The notes under the pieces were generated by a model. It was not told the DNA's origin. It did no database searches and saw nothing but the letters and a program-made list of their open reading frames with translations. A stretch of DNA of 64,000 nt from Pseudalgibacter ostreae (GTDB taxonomy: Bacteria > Bacteroidota > Bacteroidia > Flavobacteriales > Flavobacteriaceae): assembly GCF_042427585.1 (NCBI RefSeq), contig NZ_JBHMFC010000042.1, positions 11,486-75,485 of the forward strand, read 5' to 3'. Positions 25,997 to 35,933 of the stretch are shown here, piece by piece. The number at the start of each line of letters is the position of its first letter. The stretch's first letter is position 1. The position numbers and the translations under genes are program-made.

Positions 25997-26087
25997 AATA
26001 GGCTTATCAAAACAAATAAATATTAACGACTCATATTTTGCTCTCCGAATGGATCTGGTAGCAAGATGATGTCAAATTTAAAATGTC

Positions 26088-26564
26088 ATGAGACACGGAA
26101 AAAAAGTAAACCATTTAGGTAGGCAAACTGCTCACAGAAAAGCAATGTTGGCAAATATGGCATGTTCATTAATTGAGCATAAACGTATAAACACTACTGT
26201 TGCAAAAGCAAAAGCTTTAAAACAATTTGTAGAGCCTATGATCACAAAGTCTAAAGTAGATACAACACATAGCAGAAGAATTGTGATGTCTCGTCTTAGA
26301 CAAAAGGATGCCGTAATTGAATTGTTTAGAGATGTAGCACCAAAGGTTGGAGATCGACCAGGCGGTTACACTAGAATCATTAAACTTGGAAATCGTCTTG
26401 GTGATAATGCTGATATGGCTATGATAGAGCTTGTAGATTATAACGAAATCTATAATGCTAACAAACCAGAGAAGAAAACAACTAGAAGAAGTAGAAGAGC
26501 TGGTGCAAAACCAGCTGCTGCTCCAGTTGTAGATTCTAAAGAAGCAAAAGACGAAGAAGAATAA
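26088..26564 (+). CDS. rplQ: 50S ribosomal protein L17 with C-terminal extension
   Basis: A 158-residue L17. The core, MRHGKKVNHLGRQTAHRKAM through GDNADMAMIELVDYN (about 125 residues), is standard. A low-complexity Lys/Arg/Ala tail (KKTTRRSRRAGAKPAAAP) followed by an acidic end extends it by about 30 residues, common in this phylum. It is the last gene of the superoperon; an intrinsic terminator follows 26 nt later. Confidence 0.97.
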   Translation: MRHGKKVNHLGRQTAHRKAMLANMACSLIEHKRINTTVAKAKALKQFVEPMITKSKVDTTHSRRIVMSRLRQKDAVIELFRDVAPKVGDRPGGYTRIIKLGNRLGDNADMAMIELVDYNEIYNANKPEKKTTRRSRRAGAKPAAAPVVDSKEAKDEEE

Positions 26565-26590
26565 ATGTTAATAAGCATTTAAAATATAAG

Positions 26591-26621
26591 GGATAAACTA
26601 TTTTAGTTTATCCTTTTTTTT
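26591..26621 (+). terminator. Terminator of the ribosomal superoperon
   Basis: GGATAAACT (26591-26599) pairs with AGTTTATCC (26605-26613) around a 5-nt loop and is followed by eight T. It is an intrinsic terminator placed 26 nt after rplQ. Confidence 0.85.
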
Positions 26622-26693
26622 ATGCAATTTTGTAAAACTTTATTTCTGTAACCCCTTAGCAAAGGTCTATACAGAAATCTCTTAAACTTATAC

Positions 26694-27800
26694 ATGAAAT
26701 ATCAAAAAAGACAAAAGGCCATTATTCTTTTAGCAGATGGCACTATTTTTCACGGTAAAGCTGTAGGCAATAAACAAGGGACAGCATTTGGCGAAGTATG
26801 TTTTAATACGGGCATGACGGGTTATCAGGAAATCCTTACAGATCCTTCGTATTATGGACAGTTAATGGTGGCTACCAATGCACATATAGGAAACTACGGA
26901 GTTAATCCAGATGAAATGGAATCGGATTCTATTAAGATTGCTGGACTTATTGTAAAAAACTTTAGTTACGAGTATTCTAGAGACGATTCAGATGGTTCTT
27001 TACAAGAATTTTTGGATAAATATAATATATTGGCCATTTCCGATGTAGATACGAGAGCTTTGGTAACCTATATTAGAGATCATGGAGCCATGAATGCTGT
27101 TATCTCAACCGATGTTGATCAGGTTGAGGAATTAAAAAAGCAGCTTGCACAAGTTCCTAAAATGGAAGGTTTAGAGTTGGCCTCTCAAGTGTCGACTAAA
27201 GAACCTTATTATTTCGGTAATGAAAACGCAACGTATAAAGTAGCTGCTTTAGACCTTGGAATAAAGAGAAATATTCTTAGAAATATCGCTAGTCGGGATG
27301 TGTATGTAAAAGTATTTCCATATAATGCTACATTTGAAGAATTGGAAGCGTTTAAACCAGATGGCTATTTTCTATCGAATGGTCCTGGAGATCCAGAGCC
27401 TCTAATGGATGCACAAGCTGTCGCTAAAGCGATATTAAAAAGAAACTTACCTTTGTTTGGTATTTGTTTAGGACACCAAATCATAGCTCTTGCGCATGGT
27501 GTATCAACTTATAAGATGCACAATGGACATAGAGGGATTAACCACCCTGTAAAAAACCTGATTACAGGAAAAGGAGAAATTACGTCTCAAAACCACGGGT
27601 TTGCTATTAATCGTGAAGAAACGGAAGCGCATCCAGATTTAGAAATCTCGCACGTGCATTTAAACGATAATACTGTTGCTGGATTAGTGGTTAAAGATAA
27701 AAATTGTTTTTCTGTACAATACCACCCAGAAGCCAGTCCTGGACCACACGATGCATCCTATCTTTTTGATCAATTTATTGAAAACTTAAAGAAAAGCTAA
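26694..27800 (+). CDS. carA: Carbamoyl-phosphate synthase small subunit (glutaminase)
   Basis: A 368-residue CarA. The N-terminal domain has FHGKAVGNKQGTAFGEVCFNT and MTGYQEILTDPSYYGQ. The C-terminal class I glutamine amidotransferase shows the nucleophile Cys in FGICLGHQIIALAHG and the His-Glu pair in VQYHPEASPGPHD. It releases ammonia from glutamine for the large subunit CarB, which is not in the window, feeding pyrimidine and arginine synthesis. The gene stands alone between the rplQ terminator and eno. Confidence 0.97.
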   Translation: MKYQKRQKAIILLADGTIFHGKAVGNKQGTAFGEVCFNTGMTGYQEILTDPSYYGQLMVATNAHIGNYGVNPDEMESDSIKIAGLIVKNFSYEYSRDDSDGSLQEFLDKYNILAISDVDTRALVTYIRDHGAMNAVISTDVDQVEELKKQLAQVPKMEGLELASQVSTKEPYYFGNENATYKVAALDLGIKRNILRNIASRDVYVKVFPYNATFEELEAFKPDGYFLSNGPGDPEPLMDAQAVAKAILKRNLPLFGICLGHQIIALAHGVSTYKMHNGHRGINHPVKNLITGKGEITSQNHGFAINREETEAHPDLEISHVHLNDNTVAGLVVKDKNCFSVQYHPEASPGPHDASYLFDQFIENLKKS

Positions 27801-27954
27801 TACGAGTATATCTAGTGCAATTCTTAGTGTTTTAAAGAAAAATGCTCACTAAAACGATGTAGGTAATATTTTGCTACTTTCTTCAAAAAAAGAGAGGAAA
27901 ATAGGGGATTAAACCGTAAATTTGAAATAATAAAAGTTTAAAAATAAAGCCATT

Positions 27955-29247
27955 ATGAGTATAATAATTAATGTCCATGCCAGACAAATTTTGGATTCAA
28001 GAGGAAATCCAACAGTAGAAGTAGATGTTATTACAGAAAACAACGTTTTAGGAAGAGCAGCAGTGCCTTCTGGAGCTTCTACAGGGGAACACGAAGCCGT
28101 TGAGTTACGAGATGGTGGAAAAGCATATATGGGCAAAGGCGTTTTAAAAGCCGTTGAAAATGTAAACAACATTATTGCAGAAGAATTATTAGGTGTTTCA
28201 ATTTTCGAGCAAGGCTTGATTGATAAAATCATGATTGATTTAGATGGAACTCCAAATAAATCAAAATTGGGTGCTAACGCCATTTTAGGTGTGTCTTTAG
28301 CAGTGGCTAAAGCAGCAGCAAATGAATTGGGCTTGCCCTTGTACCGATATGTTGGTGGAGTATCTGCAAACACATTGCCTGTACCTATGATGAATATCAT
28401 CAATGGTGGGTCGCATAGTGATGCACCTATTGCATTCCAAGAGTTCATGATTATGCCAGTAAAGGCTAAAAACTTTTCACATGCTATGCAAATGGGAACA
28501 GAGATTTTCCATAATCTTAAAAAAGTATTACATGATAGAGGTTTAAGCACAGCTGTAGGTGATGAAGGTGGTTTTGCACCAAATCTAGCAGGAGGAACAG
28601 AAGATGCTTTAGATTCTATTAAAGTAGCTGTTGAAAATGCAGGATATACGTTTGGAGATGAAATTATGGTGGCCTTGGATTGTGCTGCGGCAGAATTTTA
28701 TGTCGATGGCAAATATGATTATAAAAAGTTTGAAGGCGATTCTGGTGTTATCAGAACAAGTGAAGAGCAAGCAGAATATTTAGCAGAATTAGCAGCCAAA
28801 TACCCAATCATTTCTATTGAAGATGGTATGGATGAAAACGACTGGGATGGCTGGAAAGTATTAACCGAAAAAATTGGTGATAAAGTGCAATTAGTTGGAG
28901 ATGACTTATTTGTTACTAATGTAGAGCGTTTATCACGTGGTATAGACACTAATATAGCAAACTCTATTCTTATTAAAGTTAATCAAATAGGAACTTTAAC
29001 AGAAACGATTGCTGCTGTAAATATGGCGAAAAATGCTGGTTATACTTCGGTTATGTCACACCGCTCTGGTGAAACAGAAGATAATACCATTGCAGATTTA
29101 GCTGTTGCATTAAACTGTGGACAGATTAAAACGGGTTCTGCTTCACGTAGTGATCGTATGGCTAAATACAATCAATTGCTTCGTATAGAAGAAGAGTTAG
29201 GGGACACAGCTTACTACCCACAAGAAAAAGCATTCAAAATAAAATAG
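27955..29247 (+). CDS. eno: Enolase
   Basis: A 430-residue phosphopyruvate hydratase of glycolysis. VHARQILDSRGNPTVEVDV, the mobile loop GASTGEHEAVELRDG, VGDEGGFAPNL, the metal-binding SIEDGMDENDW and DDLFVTN, and SHRSGETEDNTIADL are all present. A TAnnTTTG element (TAAATTTG, 27917-27924) lies 30 nt before the start, without a clear -33 box. A strong terminator follows, so the gene is a single transcription unit. Confidence 0.98.
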   Translation: MSIIINVHARQILDSRGNPTVEVDVITENNVLGRAAVPSGASTGEHEAVELRDGGKAYMGKGVLKAVENVNNIIAEELLGVSIFEQGLIDKIMIDLDGTPNKSKLGANAILGVSLAVAKAAANELGLPLYRYVGGVSANTLPVPMMNIINGGSHSDAPIAFQEFMIMPVKAKNFSHAMQMGTEIFHNLKKVLHDRGLSTAVGDEGGFAPNLAGGTEDALDSIKVAVENAGYTFGDEIMVALDCAAAEFYVDGKYDYKKFEGDSGVIRTSEEQAEYLAELAAKYPIISIEDGMDENDWDGWKVLTEKIGDKVQLVGDDLFVTNVERLSRGIDTNIANSILIKVNQIGTLTETIAAVNMAKNAGYTSVMSHRSGETEDNTIADLAVALNCGQIKTGSASRSDRMAKYNQLLRIEEELGDTAYYPQEKAFKIK

Positions 29248-29272
29248 AAATTTCTGTTTTATTTTGAAAAAG

Positions 29273-29304
29273 GGACAATTAAATTTTTAATTGTCCTTTT
29301 TTTT
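29273..29304 (+). terminator. Terminator of eno
   Basis: GGACAATTAAA (29273-29283) and TTTAATTGTCC (29286-29296) are perfect inverted arms followed by T8 at 29297-29304. It lies 26 nt after the eno stop. Confidence 0.88.
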
Positions 29305-29419
29305 ATACCTTATTTTGTCAATACTTCAATTGTAGAATCCTTTTGATAGAATTATGTAAAAAATAAAGGTATATTTCGTAATTTAGCGTTCCGCATAATT
29401 TAAATAAAATTCAACACCT

Positions 29420-30712
29420 ATGTCAAAAACAGCCACATTAGAAATTAATGGTCAAAAATATGAGTTTCCTTTAGTTAAAGGAACCGAAAATGAAGTAGCA
29501 ATAGATATTTCTAACTTAAGAACTGTCACAGATGGAGTGATTACAATCGATCCTGGTTATAAAAATACGGGATCTTGTGAAAGTGCTATAACTTTTCTGG
29601 AAGGAGACAAAGGTATTTTAAGATACAGAGGGTATTCTATTGAAGAACTGGCGGAAAAAGCAGACTTTTTAGAAGTTGCTTATCTTTTAATATTTGGAGA
29701 ACTTCCTACGAAAGTGCAGAATGATAAATTTCATGACGATATTAAAGCACAGTCTGTTGTAGATGAGGATATTAAAAAAATATTAGACGCCTTTCCAAGA
29801 TCAGCTCATCCTATGGGCGTTATCGCATCTTTAACAAGTGCCTTAACAGCTTTTAATCCTTCCAGCGTTAATGTTAATTCGGAAGAAGAGATGTATAAGT
29901 CTGTGGTTAAAATTTTAGGGAAATTCCCTGTTTTAGTTGCTTGGACACTTCGTAAAAAACAAGGGTTACCATTGGATTATGGAGATGATTCTTTGGGATA
30001 TGTGGAAAACATATTAAAAATGATGTTTAGACAGCCCAATTCATGCTATATTCAAAGTAAGATATTAGTTAATGCATTAGACAAGTTACTGATTTTACAT
30101 GCCGATCATGAGCAAAATTGTTCAACTTCTACGGTTAGAATTGTAGGGTCATCACACGCTGGTTTATTTGCTTCTATCTCTTCCGGAATTTCTGCTTTAT
30201 GGGGGCCACTTCATGGAGGTGCTAATCAAGCCGTTCTAGAAATGCTTGAAGCAATAAAAGAAGATGGTGGTGATACTAAAAAATATATGGAAAAAGCTAA
30301 GGACAAAGAAGATCCTTTCCGCTTAATGGGCTTTGGGCATCGTGTGTACAAGAACTTTGATCCACGTGCTAAAATTATTAAAAAGGCGGCCGATGAAGTT
30401 CTAGAAAGTTTGGGTATCAAGGACCCGGTTTTGGATATCGCAAAAGGGCTTGAAAAAGAAGCTTTGGAGGATCCGTACTTTGTAGATAGAAAATTATATC
30501 CAAATGTCGATTTTTATTCCGGAATTATTTATAGAGGCATGGGGATTCCAACAGATATGTTTACCGTAATGTTTGCTTTAGGGCGCTTACCAGGTTGGAT
30601 AGCACAATGGAGAGAAATGCGCTTAAGAAAGGAGCCTATTGGAAGGCCAAGACAAATTTATATCGGTGCAACAGAAAGAAAGTTTGTAGATATTGAAGAC
30701 AGAAAAGCTTAA
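29420..30712 (+). CDS. gltA: Citrate synthase, hexameric type
   Basis: A 430-residue type II citrate synthase of the TCA cycle, condensing acetyl-CoA with oxaloacetate. Catalytic regions are visible as LILHADHEQNCSTSTVR, GPLHGGANQAVLEML, MGFGHRVYKNFDPRAK and DFYSGIIYRGMGIPTDMF (catalytic Asp). The length and the extended N-terminal domain match the GltA type of Gram-negative bacteria. It is a single gene with its own terminator. Confidence 0.97.
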   Translation: MSKTATLEINGQKYEFPLVKGTENEVAIDISNLRTVTDGVITIDPGYKNTGSCESAITFLEGDKGILRYRGYSIEELAEKADFLEVAYLLIFGELPTKVQNDKFHDDIKAQSVVDEDIKKILDAFPRSAHPMGVIASLTSALTAFNPSSVNVNSEEEMYKSVVKILGKFPVLVAWTLRKKQGLPLDYGDDSLGYVENILKMMFRQPNSCYIQSKILVNALDKLLILHADHEQNCSTSTVRIVGSSHAGLFASISSGISALWGPLHGGANQAVLEMLEAIKEDGGDTKKYMEKAKDKEDPFRLMGFGHRVYKNFDPRAKIIKKAADEVLESLGIKDPVLDIAKGLEKEALEDPYFVDRKLYPNVDFYSGIIYRGMGIPTDMFTVMFALGRLPGWIAQWREMRLRKEPIGRPRQIYIGATERKFVDIEDRKA

Positions 30713-30730
30713 CATTTAATAAGAATAAAA

Positions 30731-30768
30731 AAAAGGCTTCATAATTAAAATTATGAAGCCTTTTTTAC
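30731..30768 (+). terminator. Terminator of gltA
   Basis: AAAAGGCTTCATAATT (30731-30746) and AATTATGAAGCCTTTT (30749-30764) make a perfect 16-bp inverted repeat ending in a T-run. The hairpin ends only about 10 nt before the next start codon. Confidence 0.88.
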
Positions 30769-30777
30769 ATTTAAACC

Positions 30778-31695
30778 ATGACACTTCAACTTCATATTAC
30801 CAGTGAAACAGCGCAATTAAAAGCTGTTGTTTTAGGAACAGCAGAAAGCAATGTTCCGATTCCTGAAATAAAGGACTGTTACGATCCCAAAAGTATAGAG
30901 CATCTTATTGCTGGTACTTACCCAAAAGAATCGGATATGGTTAAAGAGTTGGATGCTTTTGCTTCTGTACTAGAAAAATATGCTGTGGTGGTTTATAGAC
31001 CAAAGGTGATAGAAGGCTGTAATCAGATTTTTTCTCGTGATATGGCTTTTGTGATTGAAGACAAGATAATTAGAGCTAATATTTTGCCCAATCGTATTAA
31101 AGAGGTTAAGGCCATCGATTATGTATGGAACCAGATAGATAAAGAAAACACGATTATTTTACCTGAAGCATGCCATGTTGAAGGAGGAGACGTGATAATA
31201 TGGCATGATTATATTTTTGTTGGAACTTATTCGGGAGAAGATTACTCGCAATATATTACTGCTAGAACTAATATGGATGCGGTTATCGCATTACAAGAAT
31301 TGTTTCCTAATAAAACAGTAAAGGCTTTCGAGTTACGAAAATCGAATACAGATCCTAAAGAAAATGCTTTACATCTAGACTGTTGCTTTCAGCCCATTGG
31401 AACTGATAAAGCAATTATTCATAAAGAAGGGTTTTTGATTACTCATGAATACGAATGGTTGGTCAATTTTTTTGGAAAAGACAATGTTTTTGAAATCACA
31501 AAGGAAGAAATGAGTGCAATGACTTGCAATGTATTCTCTATTTCAGAACAGGTTGTGGTATCCGAACAGCATTTTAAAAGATTAAACACATGGTTACGCA
31601 AACAAGGGTTTACCGTTGAAGAAGTGCCTTATGCAGAAATAGGAAAGCAAGGTGGTTTGTTACGCTGTACTACGATGCCCTTGGTTAGAGCGTGA
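30778..31695 (+). CDS. Amidinotransferase-fold hydrolase (dimethylarginine dimethylaminohydrolase-like)
   Basis: A 305-residue guanidino-modifying enzyme of the pentein fold. Characteristic residues are FSRDMAFVIE (substrate Asp), HVEGGDVIIW (Glu-Gly-Gly-Asp), LHLDCCFQPIG (catalytic His) and a C-terminal GGLLRCTTMPLVR with the nucleophilic Cys. The family includes DDAH, arginine deiminase and glycine amidinotransferase. The exact substrate cannot be fixed; DDAH-like hydrolysis of a methylated or free arginine is the best guess. Its ATG lies just after the gltA terminator, leaving a very short leader, so transcription presumably starts inside the hairpin region or reads through. Confidence 0.75.
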   Translation: MTLQLHITSETAQLKAVVLGTAESNVPIPEIKDCYDPKSIEHLIAGTYPKESDMVKELDAFASVLEKYAVVVYRPKVIEGCNQIFSRDMAFVIEDKIIRANILPNRIKEVKAIDYVWNQIDKENTIILPEACHVEGGDVIIWHDYIFVGTYSGEDYSQYITARTNMDAVIALQELFPNKTVKAFELRKSNTDPKENALHLDCCFQPIGTDKAIIHKEGFLITHEYEWLVNFFGKDNVFEITKEEMSAMTCNVFSISEQVVVSEQHFKRLNTWLRKQGFTVEEVPYAEIGKQGGLLRCTTMPLVRA

Positions 31696-31749
31696 GTTTA
31701 AATAAACTTTCACCTAAAAAAATAATGGTGGTTTGAAAAAAATAGAAAC

Positions 31750-32499
31750 ATGAAAAAAATAATTTATATCTTTTTTTTAACTTTATTATGGGGATGCGAT
31801 AGTGAGCATGCTGGAGATTGTTTTCAAAAAGCGGGACATTTGGTGCAAAGCGAGGTTGATGTAGATTTTTTTGATAAAATAGTAGTTAACAGGAATGTGG
31901 AATTGGTTCTAAAGGAAGGTGCGAACCAAAAAGTAAGTATCGAAACAGGAAAAAACCTTTTTAATGATGTTGAAGTAAAGGTTGTTAATGGCGTCTTGGA
32001 ACTAACGGATAATAATACCTGTAATTATGTTCGTGATTATAGTGCCACTAAAGTATATGTAACAGCTCCAAATATTACAGAAATAAGGAGCTCTTCTCAA
32101 TATGATGTGAGCTCAGACGGCGTATTAACTTACCCGAACTTAAAGATATTGTCAGAAGATTTTTTTGCTCCAGGTTTTTTTACTATCGGCGATTTTAAAT
32201 TGCAAATAGATAATACGAATTTTGATATTATATTTAACAACATCTCTGCTTGTTATGTCTCAGGCAAAACAGAGAATCTAAATATTGGTTTTTATGCGGG
32301 TACACCATCGCGTTTTGAAGGTGCAGATTTAATCGCTCAACATGTTACTATTTATACGCGAGCTTCCAATGATATTATAGTAAACCCACAATCAGAATTA
32401 AAAGGCACCATAACAGGAACTGGTGATGTGTTTTCTGTTACGATGCCTCCATTAGTAGATGTTGAAGTTCTTTATAAAGGACAATTAATTTTCAAGTAG
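31750..32499 (+). CDS. GIN-domain lipoprotein
   Basis: A 249-residue protein with a lipobox near residue 15 (FLTLLWGCDSEH), so it is predicted to be lipidated and membrane anchored. Residues ~35-240 form a repeating beta-strand pattern (FFDKIVVNRNVELVLKEG, YDVSSDGVLTYPNLKIL) matching the 'head GIN' domain (DUF2807), a right-handed beta-helix of unknown function common in Bacteroidetes. It converges on ackA, and the two coding ends overlap by 15 nt (32485-32499). No partner is evident. Confidence 0.7.
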   Translation: MKKIIYIFFLTLLWGCDSEHAGDCFQKAGHLVQSEVDVDFFDKIVVNRNVELVLKEGANQKVSIETGKNLFNDVEVKVVNGVLELTDNNTCNYVRDYSATKVYVTAPNITEIRSSSQYDVSSDGVLTYPNLKILSEDFFAPGFFTIGDFKLQIDNTNFDIIFNNISACYVSGKTENLNIGFYAGTPSRFEGADLIAQHVTIYTRASNDIIVNPQSELKGTITGTGDVFSVTMPPLVDVEVLYKGQLIFK

Positions 32500-33672
32500 C
32501 GCCATGGCTTGTTTTGCGATTTCAAGCTCTTCATTGGTTGGAATCACTAAAATTCCAACTTTAGCATTGTCTTTCTGTACCGCTTGTAGTGTGCTTGATC
32601 GTATCTTGTTTTTTTCTGAATCCATTTGAATACCTAAAAAATCCATGTCTTCGCAAACCATTTGACGGATTAGAGCAGCATTTTCTCCAATTCCAGCGGT
32701 AAACACAATAGCGTCCAATCCATTTAAAACAGCAGCGTAGCTACCAATATATTTTTTTATTCGGTAGGTATTCATTAAAAGTGCCAGCTCACATTCTTTA
32801 TTTCCTTTTTCTGCCGCATCTATGATGTCTCTTAAATCACTAAAACCGGTAAGTCCCAACATACCACTCTTTTTTAACAGTAGGGTATTGATGTCGTTTA
32901 CCTTATAATTTAATTTATCGGCTAGGTAGAAGATAACCGCGGGGTCTATATTACCAGAACGCGTACCCATTATTAAGCCGTCTAAGGGAGTGAAACCCAT
33001 GGAGTGGTCTATGCTTTTTCCGTCTTTTACAGCGGTCATGCTGCAACCGTTTCCTAAATGAATGGTTATGATCTTCGAATCTTTTTTGCCTAAAAATTTA
33101 ATAGCTTCTTGGGAAACGTATTTATGACTAATCCCATGAAAACCATAAACGCGAATATCATAAGTATCTAAAAACTCATTCGGAATGGCATATTTATAGG
33201 CATATTCCGGTATGGATTGATGGAAAGCAGTATCACAAACTATAACTTGTTTTGCGCTTTTAAAAACATCTTCTGCCACTTCAATACCTTCTAAATGTGC
33301 AGGATTATGTAAAGGCGCTAATTTAGATAAGTCGCGTATTCTTTCCTTAACCTCTTTAGTGATTTCGGTGGCTTTGCTAAAATATTTTCCACCATGAACT
33401 ACCCGATGCCCTACAACAGCAATGTCGTCGGGAGAGTCTAAAACACCAGTGTTTTTATCGAACAATTGTTTTGCTAAAAGGTTTAGGCCTACTTTATGGT
33501 TTAAAATCTCAGATTGGAATTCAATAGTGTCTTTTTGGGACTTGAATTTGAAAAATGCATCTTTATAACCAATGCGCTCGATAAGCCCTGAGCATAAAAT
33601 GCTGGCTTCTGGCATGGAAAATAATTGAAACTTTATAGAAGAGCTTCCTGAATTTAAAATTAATACTTGCAT
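32485..33672 (-). CDS. ackA: Acetate kinase
   Basis: A 395-residue kinase interconverting acetyl phosphate + ADP and acetate + ATP. Signatures are VLILNSGSSSIKFQLF at the N-terminus, RVVHGGKYFSKA, FDTAFH-type CDTAFHQSIPEYAY, ITIHLGNGCSMTAV, MGTRSGNIDPAV and FTAGIGENAALIR. It lies 2 nt after pta, forming the classic Pta-AckA acetate pathway. Control is presumably from the promoter in front of pta, which carries a candidate FNR-type site. Confidence 0.97.
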   Translation of the reverse strand: MQVLILNSGSSSIKFQLFSMPEASILCSGLIERIGYKDAFFKFKSQKDTIEFQSEILNHKVGLNLLAKQLFDKNTGVLDSPDDIAVVGHRVVHGGKYFSKATEITKEVKERIRDLSKLAPLHNPAHLEGIEVAEDVFKSAKQVIVCDTAFHQSIPEYAYKYAIPNEFLDTYDIRVYGFHGISHKYVSQEAIKFLGKKDSKIITIHLGNGCSMTAVKDGKSIDHSMGFTPLDGLIMGTRSGNIDPAVIFYLADKLNYKVNDINTLLLKKSGMLGLTGFSDLRDIIDAAEKGNKECELALLMNTYRIKKYIGSYAAVLNGLDAIVFTAGIGENAALIRQMVCEDMDFLGIQMDSEKNKIRSSTLQAVQKDNAKVGILVIPTNEELEIAKQAMALLEN

Positions 33673-33674
33673 AC

Positions 33675-35765
33675 TTATAATTCTTGTGCTTGAATAGCGG
33701 TTATAATTACCGTGCTGTAAATATCATCTGCAGTACAACCTCGGCTTAAATCGTTTACTGGCTTATTTAGTCCTTGTAAAACAGGGCCAATAGCCAAGGC
33801 ACCTGTTTCTCTTTGTACGGCTTTGTAGGTGTTGTTTCCTGTATTTAAATCGGGGAAAATTAAAACACTTGCACGACCTGCAACTTCAGAATCTGGTAGT
33901 TTGCTTTTTCCGATACGCATATCTACTGCAGCATCATATTGGATAGGCCCTTCAATTTTAATATCTGGTGCTAATCTTTTTACAATCTGGGTCGCTTCCC
34001 TTACTTTTTCAACATCAGCACCTTTTCCAGAGGCTCCAGATGAATAAGATAGCATGGCTACTTTAGGCTCAATCCCAAAGTTGACTGTGGTTTGGGCTGA
34101 AGAAATAGCTATTTCTGCTAACTCTTCGGCATTTGGGTTAGGGTTAATGGCACAATCGCCAAACACCGATACTCTATCTTCCAAGCACATAAAGAATATA
34201 GACGACACAATGTTCACTCCTGGTTTTGTTTTTATAAACTGAAGAGCCGGCCTTAAAGTATGTTGTGTGGTATGAATAGCTCCAGACACCATGCCGTCTG
34301 CATGTCCTTTATAAATCATCATGGTTCCAAAATAGGAAACATCTTCCATCATATCTTTGGCCATTTGTAAGTTCACATCTTTATGTTTTCTTAATTCATA
34401 AAGGGTGTTGGCATAATCTTCAAAATAAGGAGATTCTTTTGGCGATACAATATTGACGTCTTCGATGTTTAAAGGAATGTCTAGGGTTTCAATACGTTCG
34501 GCAATCGTCTCTTTTTCACCAATAAGCGTAAGCTCTACAACCTGTGCACTTATTAATCGTGCAGCAGCACGTAAAACACGTTCGTCGTAACCTTCAGGCA
34601 GTACAATGTGTTTTTTGTTTTTTAACGCACGTTGCAGTAAGTTATACTGGAACATTCGAGGTGTGAAGCTTAAAGATTCAAAAGTGATTAAACGTTCTGA
34701 TAGCTTGTCTGTGTCAACATGTTTTTCAAAAGTAGCGATAGATGTGGCAATTTTTTCAGTGTTTTCAGCGTAAATTTTCGATCTGATCTTACCAATATAA
34801 TTGGTTACAAAATAGGTGCCTCCTTTTACACTAATAATGGGAACAATACTTGAAAGGCCTTCAATAAGCTTTAAAATAGGTTCTTCAGGGATAAGACCTC
34901 CAGTTAAAATAATACCAGAAATCTTGGGGTAATTTTTTGATATATTGGCTTGTAGTGCCCCAAGTATAATGTCGGCTCTATCTCCAGGCGTAATGACCAG
35001 TGAATTCTCTTTTAAATGAATAAGGTAGTTTCGAAGCTGCATGGCGCCCACACTAAAGTTCTCGGTTAGGTTATTTAGCATATCCTTACCAAATAATACA
35101 GTGCCATCTAGTAAATCGGTGATTTCCTTTACGGTTGGACTTGCTAAGCTCACAATTTTAGGAATAACAGTAATATCTGTTCCGTCTGTGATGCGCGCAC
35201 TAAGCAGTTCTTTTAATTTGTCTACATCATCTGGATTTACTTTATTGGTCATAATAGAAAGGACGTCTACATCTTGTTTAAAAGTATCATGTGCCAATTG
35301 CACTCCTTCTACTATTTCTTTGAAACATTTTCGGTCTCCTTGTGTTACAATAATAACAGGTAAACCTAAGTTTTTTGAAATTAAGATATTAAGATCAAGC
35401 TCAATACTTGAATTATCATGAGAGAAATCGGTTCCTTCTAATAAAACAATGTCAAAACGTTCTTCTAAATATTTGTATTTTTTAATAATTTCATCAATAA
35501 CCTCCCCAGACTTCCCTTTATTGTATAAGTCTAAAACTTCGTTTCTGGTAAACGCATAGGTGTTTTTATATTCAATATCTATCTCAAAATGTGAAAGTAC
35601 CGTTCTAATATGGTTGTCCATTTCGCCAACTTCCAAATCATCAATAATGGGTCTGAAATAACCCACTTTAGCGGTTTTACCTAATAACATGCGCATTAAA
35701 CCAAGGACCACAACAGATTTTCCACTATTGGGTTCGATGGTTGCAACATAAATTCCTTTACTCAT
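33675..35765 (-). CDS. pta: Phosphate acetyltransferase, long three-domain form
   Basis: A 696-residue Pta. Residues ~1-190 are a BioD-like P-loop domain (IYVATIEPNSGKSVVVLGL), residues ~215-325 a DRTGG domain, and residues ~370-690 the catalytic domain (VLPEGYDERVLRAAARLI, GMVSGAIHTTQHTLRPALQ, GKGADVEKVREAT). It converts acetyl-CoA + Pi to acetyl phosphate. The long form is often allosterically controlled. It is co-transcribed with ackA. A candidate CRP/FNR-class activator site plus -7 box lies upstream (35849-35892), suggesting induction when oxygen is low. Confidence 0.96.
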   Translation of the reverse strand: MSKGIYVATIEPNSGKSVVVLGLMRMLLGKTAKVGYFRPIIDDLEVGEMDNHIRTVLSHFEIDIEYKNTYAFTRNEVLDLYNKGKSGEVIDEIIKKYKYLEERFDIVLLEGTDFSHDNSSIELDLNILISKNLGLPVIIVTQGDRKCFKEIVEGVQLAHDTFKQDVDVLSIMTNKVNPDDVDKLKELLSARITDGTDITVIPKIVSLASPTVKEITDLLDGTVLFGKDMLNNLTENFSVGAMQLRNYLIHLKENSLVITPGDRADIILGALQANISKNYPKISGIILTGGLIPEEPILKLIEGLSSIVPIISVKGGTYFVTNYIGKIRSKIYAENTEKIATSIATFEKHVDTDKLSERLITFESLSFTPRMFQYNLLQRALKNKKHIVLPEGYDERVLRAAARLISAQVVELTLIGEKETIAERIETLDIPLNIEDVNIVSPKESPYFEDYANTLYELRKHKDVNLQMAKDMMEDVSYFGTMMIYKGHADGMVSGAIHTTQHTLRPALQFIKTKPGVNIVSSIFFMCLEDRVSVFGDCAINPNPNAEELAEIAISSAQTTVNFGIEPKVAMLSYSSGASGKGADVEKVREATQIVKRLAPDIKIEGPIQYDAAVDMRIGKSKLPDSEVAGRASVLIFPDLNTGNNTYKAVQRETGALAIGPVLQGLNKPVNDLSRGCTADDIYSTVIITAIQAQEL

Positions 35766-35848
35766 TTTTGTTTGTTTTATAGAATTATAAAGATAGTTAT
35801 TGAAAATTTTAAACCGAAATAACTAACTCATTTAATAAATTGATGTCA

Positions 35849-35892
35849 CAAAATTAGTATGTTGCAGTTTATCTAAAGATGATTTTTGTCAT
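35849..35892 (-). promoter_or_regulatory. pta-ackA promoter with FNR-geometry dyad
   Basis: On the minus strand, ATGACAAAAATCAT (35892-35879) is followed after exactly 22 nt by TAATTTTG (35856-35849), which fits the TAnnTTTG -7 consensus. No canonical TTTG -33 box is present. With a start near 35844 the dyad centre falls at about -41.5, the class II activator position. The same layout is found upstream of nirK (60584-60627). It lies within the 168-nt gap between gldA and pta. Confidence 0.65.
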
Positions 35893-35933
35893 GATTTTCG
35901 TTTAAAGTTGATACAACAAAATAGGTGGTTTAA

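Noticed and set aside
29370..29386. Promoter of gltA at TATATTTC
   Set aside because: It has one mismatch to TAnnTTTG, and the upstream TTTG at 29342-29345 is 24 nt away, outside the usual 19-21 spacing.
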